Shown here one piece after another: positions 49,278 to 60,312 of a DNA stretch of 64,000 nucleotides. The stretch is from Icerya purchasi. Taxonomy: Eukaryota > Arthropoda > Insecta > Hemiptera > Monophlebidae. Position 1 is the stretch's first letter; each line of letters begins with the position of its first letter. The notes beneath the pieces are model-generated. The model saw only the letters and a list, made by a program, of their open reading frames with translations. It was not told the origin of the DNA and searched no databases. The DNA is taken from NCBI GenBank assembly GCA_039619475.1, contig CM077115.1, positions 152,309,774-152,373,773 on the forward strand, written 5' to 3'. A program made the position numbers and the translations under genes.

Positions 49278-50875
49278 GGGGGGGGGGTAAAGTTTTTAAA
49301 CTTTTTTATTTGCTTATATGGATGTATAACATTTCAAGATTATTGTGTCAAAATTTGAAGTCGATCGCAACAAAACTAGCGGACCTATAGAGTTCCGCTC
49401 CGGTTTTGCACACCTACTGGGCAGCTAGGTAGCGGGGCTACCTAGCAGCTGTTTCGTGCTCTTTTGAACTTCGTATGTTCTAGTTTCGCTGTGATTGTGT
49501 ATTTATCATTAGTAAAATGCCGAAGAAAATTAGCAGAGAAGATCGCAAGATTACCAGTTCCAAATTAGATCGATCAAAAAAAAGTAATACCTCCACAGAA
49601 ACGCAAGACAGACGATGTCGAAGCAAAAGGTACATCGTCCAAAACAAAAGAAGAACTAAATACTTTTGTGCCATTTGGGCTACTTGTAATACCATTACTG
49701 TTCGATGGACGAGAAACCGCAGTACGATAAATGCCCGAGCGGCCAACACTCGTGGTGTGAATGGCAGAAAGCTGCAGCTGCAAATGCCCCGAAGTAATTC
49801 AAACATAGTTACACTGCACTTGCAAGTTACGTTTCTGAAGGAATTAAACCGATATATATGAAGACTTGAGTAAGGGGGGGCACTTCGGCAGCGATATCTT
49901 GGAAGATTCACTTAAAACAACAGTGAGAGTTTGAATCAACTCATTTGGAAAATTACCCCGAAATCAGTGAGTGGTACCTCAATTGTTGTTGAAATCACAG
50001 CTCATGTAGCTTCATGTAAGTTCAATGAAGGCTGTTTTGCTTTGCTCTCATTTATGCAAGAAATAAACATCAGTACAGGGTCAAGTTCTCATGAATGGAC
50101 AGGCATGGTAGATTGAACGAGCATAAACAGAGTGGAGCAACAAGCTGCACTTGAAAGTAAAGAAGTCAAAATTCTACGTTGACAAGAGCAAAAAGCTGCC
50201 TTAGATTTTACAGCTGAAAGTTGTGAGCTTTATGGGCTTAGCATTGATTACTCTGAATAAGTATATTAGAAGAAACACTCGCGTACCGATGTTTAAGTTA
50301 ATTTTTTTTGTACACAAAACTTTAAAGCCTTTTTCTCACACTTGACATTTTTAAAGTCTGTAGACACTGTAACTCGAAAACTAATGCACCGATTCTTTTG
50401 AAATTTTGTACAGTGTTTCTGCACATCAATTACGAGGTAACACTGGGAGGGTTTCTTTTTTTTTTTAATTATTACTTATTTTACAATAAAAAATTTGTCG
50501 ATTTTGATGGCGAAAATCGCGTTTTTGACTCCCAAGTGTTAACAAAAATTAAAACATCAAAAAAACCAAAAAATCCTCCCAGCGTTACCTCAAGAAAATG
50601 ATTAACTAGCAGTAGCATTTTGATTTTTTTGATTTCAGATGACCATTGGTGAGATATAGTGTTCACCGCGAAACAACTTTTTTTTTGAGGCTTCTTTGAA
50701 GATTTGCTGCTAACGGATTATTTTTTAATATTTCCTATTTAAAATTTCAGAAAATATTATTCAAATGTTACTTTATTGTGTTACACTTAATAAAAAATAT
50801 TTTGCATTCACTGGAGCATAAAGAAAAATTATTGAAAATGAGCCTTTTTTTACCGAAATTAACTTTACTCCCCCC
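49278..50875 (+). pseudogene. Mutator-like transposase remnant with G-rich termini
   Basis: An in-frame ATG at 49517 opens MPKKISREDRKITSSK. Further on, in another frame, are CPSGQHSWCEWQKAAA (near 49735-49790), VSEGIKPIYEDLS and, in a third frame, NQLIWKITPKSVSGTS (near 49931) and CKFNEGCFALLSFMQE. This order (CP.G..SWC, KP.Y.DL, ESFN.L.WK.APK) matches the C-terminal half of insect Mutator-like transposases. The catalytic N-terminal part is absent. Possible terminal inverted repeats are a G-run then TAAAGTT at 49278 and its mirror AACTTTACTCCCCCC at 50861-50875. It starts right after the GMC gene 2 poly(A) signals. Confidence 0.65.
50431..50599. repeat. Small inverted repeat
   Basis: GAGGTAACACTGGGAGGGTT at the left pairs with AATCCTCCCAGCGTTACCTC at the right (two mismatches), with a ~125-bp loop, inside the Mutator-like element. 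Confidence 0.7.
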
Positions 50876-51544
50876 TTAAAACATTTATAACAACACGCAT
50901 CAACGTAAATAAACATCCGTAATAAATTCCTTAAAATTTACAATTCACAAAAAAAAAAATGAAAATCAACATCAAAAATCCCATAGTCGTGGTCAAAATA
51001 GCTTGAAATTTTTAATTAAAAACTATAATCAAATTAAAGAAATATTTGTTTTAAATGTCGCGTCTAAAATGCACTAAACAATAAAAAAAATGGTTTTCTC
51101 GGATAAATATTAGTCTTTTAAAAATTGCAAATAATCGTAAAGTGTTTTAAATTCTTTTTAAATTATCACTGGAGAAAAATTGTTTATAATTTTTTAACGT
51201 GTTTTAATTTTTTTTATTTTTTATAATATATCTTGAATTTCTTTATAGTTTATTATTAAAAAGATTAATCTTTATTATTTGTATTTCTTAGAGAAAAAAA
51301 AAAAAGTGACCCTATCTACAACGAACTGATGTACAGGAAATCACTTTTATCAAGTGCAACCTATTATTGGTAAACATTTCTATCGGTACTGACATAATAT
51401 ATTAAAAAAAATTATTAGAAGATTTTTTTTTCTTTCTATATATCGTGTTTAACTGTTGTAGCTATTACTGTACGAGGATTGCTCTTATACATAACTCTAT
51501 CTATTCTTGAAGGAATATTGGACGCAAATGAAAGCCAAAAGAAA

Positions 51545-52250
51545 GAATGACAATTGAAACTACGTGGTCCGTAGTAGTTGGCTGAAACGGGAAGAAGGAG
51601 AAGAAGAATTGCCTAGTCCATTAATTCTGATCAGCTGCATCACAGACGAAATTGCACCGGGGGAATTCTCAAGAATGTTAGCAACTGTCTTGTTATGCCC
51701 ATGGAGTGAGAGTGTTGGACAGTCACATAGTATGTGGAGAGTTAAAGGGGCAGCACGTTGGCAACAGAAAGGACAATTCATAGGAAGTGGGCCTCTCTGA
51801 AAACTAATGTTTTTTCTGGCCACCATGGTTCAATTGATGGTTTGAATAGTCTTAAGAAGGTATTTTATTTCTACAGAGCCTACATCACTGAAAACCCCGT
51901 TGGTGTCTGATTCATCCGCGACTTTATCAACAATCTTTAATCCTCCACCAAACACCCTGTAGAAATTTGAACCTAGCAGGTATTATATGAACTTGTTAAG
52001 AGGGAGTGTTCCATTTCGTTTTTATGGGCGCCCAGCCATTCTGCGATTCTTGGAAATGAACGCGTCGATACATCCGCGCTCGAGCAGCATTATACTGTCC
52101 CCTTGCCTAATAATTACCCTACTCCGCCTTGTCTATCAAACATCATATTTGATAATCTCACGTCCTCGTAGAAAGCACATTGATCCTCGTGTCATGTTGG
52201 AACGCTGGAACGGCAATAAAACAACTCTGATTAAGCATTAAACTGAGAGA
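51545..52250 (-). pseudogene. LINE C-terminal fragment, minus strand
   Basis: Minus strand 51826-51560 encodes the C-terminal motif LPMNCPFCCQRAAPLTLHIL and CDCPTLSLHGH, typical of I/R1-like LINEs. Further upstream on the same strand (51840-52240), frames with NGVFSDVGSVEIKYLL precede it. RT is not visible. Confidence 0.78.
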
Positions 52251-52519
52251 TTCCCGACTGAAACTAGGTGATGCTTTAGTTTGGTATGGGCGAGATAAGA
52301 ATATGAATAAAAAGTAGAATTTTGTAACGCTGGCCTAATTTGCTCTGACAATGTAGTAGATTTGAAAATTGAAGAAAAATCTTATTAACAGCAATTTTAC
52401 TTACTCTTGACAATTATGTAAATTAAATGTAGGTGAATACATCCTGTTTGTTAAAATGGTATAATAAAATAAACTTTAATAACAAACAATATAGTTCAAT
52501 AAATTAGATAAATACCTAT

Positions 52520-52556
52520 TTAGAAACGTTTTCGGGCATAACCCATCATCAGCTAA
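52520..52556 (-). ncRNA. Putative hammerhead ribozyme motif, left arm
   Basis: Exact mirror of the motif at 52601-52637 on the opposite strand. A transcript through both arms would carry only one sense core and would fold into a long hairpin. Confidence 0.5.
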
Positions 52557-52600
52557 CACTAACTTAAAGGAAACTGTTTTAAGTTTCCTTTAAGTTAGTG

Positions 52601-52637
52601 TTAGCTGATGATGGGTTATGCCCGAAAACGTTTCTAA
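52601..52637 (+). ncRNA. Putative hammerhead ribozyme motif, right arm
   Basis: In order: TTAG (stem I 5' side, 52601-52604), CTGATGA core (52605-52611), stem II GGG/CCC within 52612-52623 with one unpaired T, GAA (52624-52626), AAC/GTT palindromic stem III (52627-52632), T as the residue before the predicted cleavage site (52633) and CTAA completing stem I (52634-52637). Minimal hammerheads with very short stem III are known from Penelope-like elements and some satellites. Stem II is imperfect. Confidence 0.5.
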
Positions 52638-53749
52638 ATAGGTATTTATCTAATTTATTGAACTATATTGTTTGTTATTAAAGTTTATTTTATTATATTA
52701 TGTAAATTGCAGTTTCACTAACAACCTCAAAGAAGTGTAGAGAATTATGTCACCAGGTGAAAGACGAAAGACAGGAAATAGATCTTTAAATGTATTAATA
52801 GACGAGTAAACTGTTGAAAGGTGAAAACTGTAGTATAAAAAAACAATGATGTTAAACTGGAGAAGAACAGTTAGAAAAGAAAGGTTTATTTTTTTTTCTT
52901 AATTTCACGGTTTTAAGACTTTATACAGAAAAAAATGAGGTTTTATTTGTCACAAATATTATATAATTTTATTATTTATCCGAAAAATTCTCTTCACACC
53001 GGTTATTGCAATATTAAATATCAATCTGGTTGACAATAATTCATAAATAAATTATATTAAGGGAAAAATTTAAGAATCGGGGCACGCATATTCGAAGAAT
53101 AAGGAAAAAGAAAAATTTCTTAAGGAATAAAAATGAACAAAGTACAGAACGAAATTTCTACAAATGAAATATATATATTATTAGAGATATCATGTTATTA
53201 GCATATTATTATTATAAACTAAAAGTAAGTTATTAAGCATGCAAAGTTCGCCCATACGCACGAAAGCTGCACCCACAAATAGCATAATTTATTCAAATTC
53301 TTCATCTGCTCAACCTGAAATGGTTTATATGGATACTATCTCTATTGGTACACTTTTGTTTTACAGAAAAAGAGGTGCTTGTATACTTGCCATAATATTT
53401 CGTGCGTGACGCAGCAAGACTGATTGTAATCGACTGATTTGTAATCGTTATAAAAGTACAGTCAAAATGTGTGTACGTTCTATCCTTTACTATTATCCGG
53501 GAGCATGTACATGTTCATGTTTGTCATGTGTTAAATGTATTTGACGTGTCTATGCTCATATTTTTGTAGCTAGAAAAACCGGACTATAATATTGGAAGTT
53601 CAAAAAGGAGCGACGACGAGTAAAAATTAAAATAAATAATCGTTTACCATTGTTCGTGGAATACATCGGATGCCAATGTAGAAGCATGTAAGCATTTACG
53701 CCAGACTTGTATTATTTTTTTTATTTATTTATTTATTTTTTTTTTTATT

Positions 53750-54600
53750 TTTTTTTTTTTTTGGGCTCGTCAAACAAGGACCTTCACCCAGAAACAAATA
53801 GTAAGGGGAAAGAAGTCGGTTATATTTTAATCTGATCAGAAATCTTTGCTAAACAGGAAGAAATAACAGGAACAACTAGTAGCGAAAGAAAGGACAGGAT
53901 GTAGGAAGCACAATAAGGAGCAGGAAGCCCAAGCCTCAACAAATAGGAATCCAAAATGCTCCACAGAAAAAGATAAACACTGTGGAAGAACAGATGATTG
54001 GCGTCGCAAATAACTGCATCATCATCCGGATGATGGAGAGGACAGTGTGGAGAAGAAATCAAGGAAAAACGAAATTTAGATAATGGCCAAAGCGCATACG
54101 AACAATGGAAACAACATCAGAATATAGAAGAAGAGAGGGATGCAAAAGAAACCATGAATATGCAGGACGAGTAGGCTGAATAGACAGGTGAAACGAATAA
54201 TTATTAGAAAAGGAGGAAGCGTAAATATCCGATACTATGATATAATATGGAAGCTTTTACAAATTGATAGGAGGTTATCGGATGGAATTTTTAAAAAAAA
54301 AGACGAGAGGAAGCAGCAGCAGCCCGAGTACCAAAGAATATCAGCCGCTTCATTACCAAATATGCCCGAGAGGTACCAACAGCAAATCAATACTAATTGA
54401 ATGGAGAGAGGAGAGATTATGAATGAGTGAACGTATATAGAGAACAGCATGGTGTCATACGAATGATCAGGAAGGGGAGAGGATATGGCCTGAAGGGGGT
54501 GATCAAGCAATCAGAGATAATTAAAAAATTGGAGGAAAGGTGATTCGAGGAAATGAAAATAATAGAGCGAAGGATAGCCAACAGCTCGGCTGTTTAAAAA
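53750..54600 (-). pseudogene. LINE family A copy, minus strand
   Basis: T-rich block at 53720-53762 (minus-strand poly(A)) then CTTCACCCAGAAACAAATAG. Minus-strand coding: HHPDDDAVICDANHLFFHS (Cys/His motif), LRLGLPAPYCASYIL tail, and further upstream broken RNase H sequence (about 54510-54235). Confidence 0.72.
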
Positions 54601-54609
54601 TTAAACACA

Positions 54610-56730
54610 TTTACAATAACAGTTCCAAATATGTGTAGTCTTGAATATAGCCGTTTTACATGTAAAAGTAATATAAACGTCACATTTATACAACAACAAG
54701 AATAGGTAGCGTCAATGAATAAAATGAAAAAAAAAGAAAAAGGAATTTAGTCACACCTCCATGTCACTTATGATCTTTGCGTGCAAACGTGTTAAAGAAT
54801 ATTTACACATGTATCTTTCTTATAACTGTTTCCGGTGAGAACTGCAGAGTTTTATTTTATTGTACATTAAAACGGACAAAATAGACGCCGACAAAAATTG
54901 TTTAAGAGATTTTTGCGACGTTATTATCATCGGATTCTTTTAATTGAGAATGTATGCGATAAAAAAGGTTTAGTTTTAAAAATTAAGTTATTTCGGTAAT
55001 TTTTTTTTCTTTTCTTTTGGGGGGTAATTTTGAAATTGACGCTCATAGAAATAGAAGAAAAAAATACTGTAAAGCCAATTTTTCTTTCTCGAAGACATCT
55101 AAATATGCAACCGATTGACGGATAAAACTGATGGCCATGTTTTGGTAACCTCGCTACTTTGCTGAATTTATTCGGAATAATATAATCAGATAAAAATAAT
55201 AACAAGAAATTTCCCAATTAATACCAAAGTACTTTTTCAATAATAACTGCGTCAGTAATTAAAAATACGTTATGGCTTTCATTGATCGCGGAAAACGCTC
55301 TGAAAAAAAAAAATAAATTTTTAATTAGCTAGACGCGGTTGGTTATTACATTGAAAGTATATGCGGCTAGATAAAACATTGTTTGTTCGGTTGTTTTTTT
55401 TTGAAAATATTCACTACATATATGTTCATTCGCGTAGACAAACAATAAAACATTAATTAAATAAACAACGCTATCTGATATTTTCTCTGTTTATTATATT
55501 TCTTTTTTGTCGTTTTCCATTTTTGATCATTCCTTCTTCGAACACCGTGCTTCATCCGCTTAGTTTATTTTCCCAGTTACGATATATTTTAAAATTCTAT
55601 TCCTCAATCTTCTGCCTTTGTTTATAGAAGGTCCAATCTCAAATATTGCCGTCAGATATTTATACTTTCTCCTTTCCTAATGATCGCTTCTTTTATTAAT
55701 CTCTCTAATCTAAACTTTTTTTTAACTCTAGTTCTTGGAAGGTTGTTTTCGTTTTCTTTATCAGTCCACGTTTTAACCATACTTTGTTATCTCTTTCGCT
55801 TCATTTTGTCCTCTCCGCCCGAATGATACCTGGAATGATGATCATCCCTTCTTTTCAAATGTTCTTCTCGTTATCACCGGACTTTCTTACATTTTGTCTT
55901 TTATTTTTCCATCTATCATTCTGACTATAGGTTCTTTCTCATATTGCCACTACGATTATAAATATTAACCGTGTTTTTTTTTTTTTTGTTTTTTTTAACA
56001 TTTGAAAAATCATGTTGAAGCCATTAAAGCAGTCGAATAAAGAGAATAATATATATTATTAAATTGACAGTTGGTATTTTTTCAACGGTTGAAGCAGTTA
56101 CAGTTTATGTTGGCAACAGACTAAGGTAAAAAAATAAAACGAAAAAAAAACAAACCTAGATTTAAAAAGTGATTGAAGACGGCAAAAATTAGAGGAAGTT
56201 TAAATCAGAATATTGTTTTCGGAAGCAAAAACTTGAGTATCCTCCACTTCAATAACGGAACACAGTTGATGAATGTAATAAGTAGGAAAAATATTGAGCA
56301 CTATCTGGTTGTTTAAATTTTAAGTTTAAATTTTGCGTAGTTAAACAATAAATGGTTAATGTCAACCTTATGACTGATCCATTATTGAGCGCAATAAAAC
56401 TATATTTGCTAAAGCGAAGTTTAAAGGTAGTTTAGAATGTTCAGAATATAATAGTCTGCAAATTATGGCGACAAATCTAAAAGGACCATGCCAGACGAAA
56501 ACAACAGTAGAAACATTAGCACATCAAGAAGGAATGGATGCGAGAGAAGACAGAACAAGGCGAAAATTTTTTTTTGCCGACATATTAGAAGATTTTTTCC
56601 GATAAAATCGATCTAACTTTCTTATTAACTTTTTTATAGCTTTACTAAGAAAGTTAGTCGATCGAATGAAAGGAAACAAGACGCCATTAATAAAACTATC
56701 CTTAATCGTTAAGCTTGATCACTAAAAGAA
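54610..56730. other. AT-rich DNA, nothing assigned
   Basis: No gene supported. A small inverted repeat lies at about 56605-56665 (ATCGATCTAACTTTCTTA mirrored by AAGAAAGTTAGTCGAT). 55480-55940 is T/C-rich, without a convincing frame. Confidence 0.6.
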
Positions 56731-56739
56731 TACTACTGC

Positions 56740-57130
56740 ACGCGGGCATAAATTAAACAAACGACTTTTTGAAATTTTGCATCGAATATTGGAGTTGTAT
56801 CAGCAGGAATGTAATTTGTATTTAGCAAATATTTAATAAAAACTCGAGTTCCAGAGTTTGGTAGTGTTCTGCGACCTAAGTAGTGATGAAATGTGTGTTC
56901 GTGCTTACAAAGGTATGCCATTGTCGCTTATTCGGACCATCAAAATCCGTTTCTGAAGGTTTTTTAAATCCTTCTATTCTTTGCTGGGCTATTCGTAGTC
57001 CTTTCAGGAATTCAGTTCCTCCACCCCAACTTATTTTTACAGCATTGTTGAAGTCAATCTCTAAATTTTCAAGAAATATCAATCTCCAACGTCCCCTTAC
57101 AATCAACACTGTATTGTTGAGCCGGCATTA
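56740..57130 (-). other. Unrecognised minus-strand ORF pair
   Basis: Frame 57109-56876 (contains EIDFNNAVKISWGGGTEFL and KRQWHTFVSTNTHF) overlaps frame 56921-56733 (YLCKHEHTFHHYLGRR, then NTNYIPADTTPIFDAKF). Together they read like one protein with a frameshift near 56915, or an exon ending at a possible donor CTTTGTAAGC. No family was recognised. It may be a transposon-borne ORF or a fragment of a host gene. Confidence 0.35.
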
Positions 57131-58325
57131 AGGATTGCATACCTTCAAGTCACGCACGCGTTAATTACAATTGTCTGACATTAGAAGCTCACCTCAAACC
57201 CCTGCCGCACATGTTGCTTGTGGCATCATGTCGCCCGCCAGAATTTAATTGTTTAACTATCGATCATTACGTTCTTAATATTCTCAACTATAATTTTTGT
57301 CAGTATTATTTTTCTTTCTTAGTCAGCGTTCTCTGTTCCACGCGAGTATCTGCTGTACTGGATTGTTACGCTCATGTAAACAGTCTCCATCTTATATTGT
57401 TAGTTTTATTGCAGTTATTTTTCAATCAACATTTTGACAGATCGGTGAAATTAAATTTATACATATTCATTACTAACTGGTGTTAGCACATATACACGTG
57501 CATAAATACATTCACGTTTGCCGTTATCATGATAACGATGACCGTACTTACCTCCATTGTACTCACTGCACAGCCACATACGAGCACACATACAATCACC
57601 GATACATAACGCAGTAGCAGCAACTGAACTAAAACGCGTCGTACAATCGACTACTTCATACCAGCCTCGCACTCTTCGAAAGAGAAATAATAATTCATGG
57701 AATGTCGCAAATTGTTCCATGAAGAATTGGCAAGAATTGTGTTACATATGCCATAATTGTCTTTCTGAATAATTTACAAAGTAATCAGAATCAAACAATT
57801 CATTATTAAATATTAATTTTTTATTTTGATAAAATAATGTAGTATTTTAAAGTCTTATTTTTTTTTAATAATACGTATGTGTGAATAATGTAAAAAAATG
57901 TCAGTAAATCTTTATTGTTTATAACATATATAAGACATAAATACAAGTATTCGAAATAGTTACACATTGTTATTTCAATTGTCCCGGTATACGGTTGAAA
58001 CATTTGAAGTACTGTCAGTTTTTTTTTTTTGTTCATCATTCTTTGTCTACACGAGCGTAAGACAAAAATGTAAATATATGTAGAGAAACCTTACACTTTG
58101 TGTAAACAATATACCGTAAATTAATTTAGGAAATAGTGATAAGTTGGCGGTAAAAAATTGAAATAAGAAAATTGTTTCGATTTTCCCCAGTTTTCTCTAC
58201 TCGTAAAACATGTACTTTTTATGCAACGAAACAATTCGTTATAATCTTTCTGTTTGAAATATGTCGTTATTCGCGATATCGACAATGTTAAAACGATTAT
58301 TAAATCTCATTTTACGCATTATGGG

Positions 58326-58934
58326 CATGGGTGTAGCTAAAAATTTTTCCGAAGGGGGCAGCTGACCAGCTGAATAGTATATGATATGTGTGTGCGCACA
58401 TATAATCGCATTATATTAAAAAGTTGATATAAAATTAATAACTTAAATAACCATATATAACCGAAATAATTAACAACTAATTTCAGAAAGAGCTCTATTT
58501 ACAGATCACTTAATTTTTAAATACTATGCAAATCCGTACTAAAGAATCAAAATACTTCAAAATAAGATACAGTTTATTTATATTATACTTTACTGATTTA
58601 TACATTTCTTATATAAGTTTCGATTTTCTGTGTTTTTCGCTGAACCGATTAAAGACTGCTTCAGAAGTTATTGTGTTTTTGACTATTTCATTCTCTATAT
58701 GCAGGAAAGACATATGTGAAAATTTATTTTGGAGCATGTCGTCAGATGGTTTCTGCATACGCATAGGAAATTATTGTGTTAATCACGGTATCAATTTCGA
58801 AGTACATCGTGCTTGTACTTTTACAATTTTCAAATTTTTTCCCCGGGTGACATATATACGATTCTTCTAGAGGGAGCAACGAATTTTCTAGAGTGGACAC
58901 TGCCCACCCTTGCCTTCCTCTAGCTACGCCCATG
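58326..58934. mobile_element. Non-autonomous hAT-type element with degenerate 8-bp TSD
   Basis: Termini CATGGGTGTAGCTA and TAGCTACGCCCATG form a 14-bp inverted repeat with one mismatch. Flanks are ATTATGGG (58318-58325) and ATTGCGGG (58935-58942), an 8-bp repeat with two transition differences. The 609-bp interior has no recognisable transposase; the ORF at 58526-58870 is AT-rich and not convincing. Confidence 0.7.
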
Positions 58935-59702
58935 ATTGCGGGTAGCCAATCTTTCGGCAAAGACAGATTATTTAAGAATATTCTGACTGAATCGACAGCG
59001 AGAAGCGATCTAATAAGCTAACGAATCAAACTTTCTATAGCAAAAAATTATTACAACTTATATTTAAACATAAAGTATATTAACGAAGTACACATAAAAT
59101 GTCTAAGCGTATTGTATTTTATTTTTATTAATTTATTTTTGCCGATATATTTTCTATCTCGCCTTGTGAAATAACGTTACGCAAACAATTTATGAATTTA
59201 TACAGACAACTTTGCTAGTGCGAACATTTTTCATATTATTTTAAAAACTGATAAATAAAAATTATTAATACATATGTAAATGCAAATTATCAAACAAAAT
59301 AAAATATAATCACTGACATATACTCGTATGTATATATATATATTTTTTTTCTATTTGTGCTTGTCATCTGTAGACATTAACGTAGTATAATGATAATATT
59401 CTGTATTTTTAAAAGTGCGGTAACGAGGTTAGAATCAAGTTCAGCTCGATCGAAACGCCGTTATCTAATCAATTAACTTGCGGTAGCTGATTGATGAAGT
59501 AATTACCGATTATTATACAAGGAATTGACAATGTTTATTTCTTAACAAAGTAGTTAAAGTCGCAGGCAATATGCAAAACATTAAATGTACGAAAACAAGC
59601 AGACAGAGAAAGTAATTTTATTTATTTTATAAATATTAGCATAATTATACATTTATTTTTGAAATAAATTTTGACTTTTATAAAGCAACGCATCCATTAT
59701 AT

Positions 59703-59738
<36 letters not shown>
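59703..59738. repeat. TA microsatellite
   Basis: Alternating TA run just downstream (in the gene's sense) of the hydroxyacid dehydrogenase last exon. Confidence 0.95.
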
Positions 59739-59743
<5 letters not shown>

Positions 59744-59788
59744 TCAGACATGTCTTATAATTTATTAAGTACGTACATCTTAAAGGAA

Positions 59789-59904
59789 TTACAGTTCATG
59801 CGGCATTTCCGTCCCTTCTAAAACGGCCAGAATATTTTTTGCTGTAACTTGACACGTATTATTCATCGCTCGACATGTTTGGGCGCCTATGTGTGGTACT
59901 ACAA
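59789..59904 (-). CDS. Last exon of a glyoxylate/hydroxypyruvate reductase-like gene (partial)
   Basis: Read on the minus strand, an acceptor (pyrimidine-rich stretch then ACAG, AG at 59905-59906) is followed by 37 codons and a stop at 59789. The peptide begins VVPHIGAQTCRAMNN and ends AKNILAVLEGTEMPHEL. This matches the C-terminal end of D-isomer-specific 2-hydroxyacid dehydrogenases, where a conserved PHIG carries the acid/base histidine region and a helix xxNILAxLxG precedes a short MPxEL tail. The best family guess is glyoxylate/hydroxypyruvate reductase, which reduces glyoxylate and hydroxypyruvate with NAD(P)H. The exon opens in phase 2. AATAAA on the minus strand sits at 59761-59766, about 25 nt past the stop. 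The upstream exons, including the NAD-binding domain, were not found to the right of the exon, so they probably lie past 64000. A retained exon fragment is the alternative. Confidence 0.7.
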
Positions 59905-60007
59905 CTGTCAAAGTAACACACGTAAACGGATACGCAGGTTAATATACAATGATAAATACAAAATATAGTATACGCACAACTTTTTATATGCAAGAATCTA
60001 ATTAAAG

Positions 60008-60312
60008 CATGGGCGTCGCCAGCGGGTGGTGGTGGGGGTGGGGAGGGGCAGGGGGTAGGTGCCCCCCTTGGAGCCTTGAAACGTTTTAATCAACTGGCAT
60101 TGATGAGTATTCATAGGCGCGTAATCATGGACAATTTGGAAAACTTGTGTTTTAGTTAAGATTTTATTCTTGTTTAATAAAATATTAAGCCTTTACAACT
60201 TATAAATTTTATTTTTCCTATAACTCATATCCTCTTTCTATCATCTTGCCCCCCCCCCGGCGCTGGAAACTTATCTTGCCTCTTCCTGGCTCATCGGCTG
60301 GCGACGCTCTTG
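60008..60312. mobile_element. Non-autonomous hAT-type element with perfect 8-bp TSD
   Basis: Termini CATGGGCGTCGCCAGC and GCTGGCGACGCTCTTG form an imperfect 16-bp inverted repeat (two mismatches), flanked by the exact 8-bp duplication AATTAAAG at 60000-60007 and 60313-60320. It is 305 bp and has G-rich and C-rich blocks near its two ends. No ORF. It sits in the presumed last intron of the minus-strand dehydrogenase gene. Confidence 0.85.

Larger units (their letters stand above)
52460..52697. repeat. Perfect 115-bp palindrome with 8-bp loop
   Basis: Arms 52460-52574 and 52583-52697 are exact reverse complements by eye; the loop is TGTTTTAA. Each arm carries a hammerhead-like core (listed separately). 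An inverted pair of retroelement termini is the most likely origin. Confidence 0.93.

Noticed and set aside
58526..58870. 114-codon ORF inside a hAT-type element
   Set aside because: No transposase features; boundaries lie within a 609-bp non-autonomous element.
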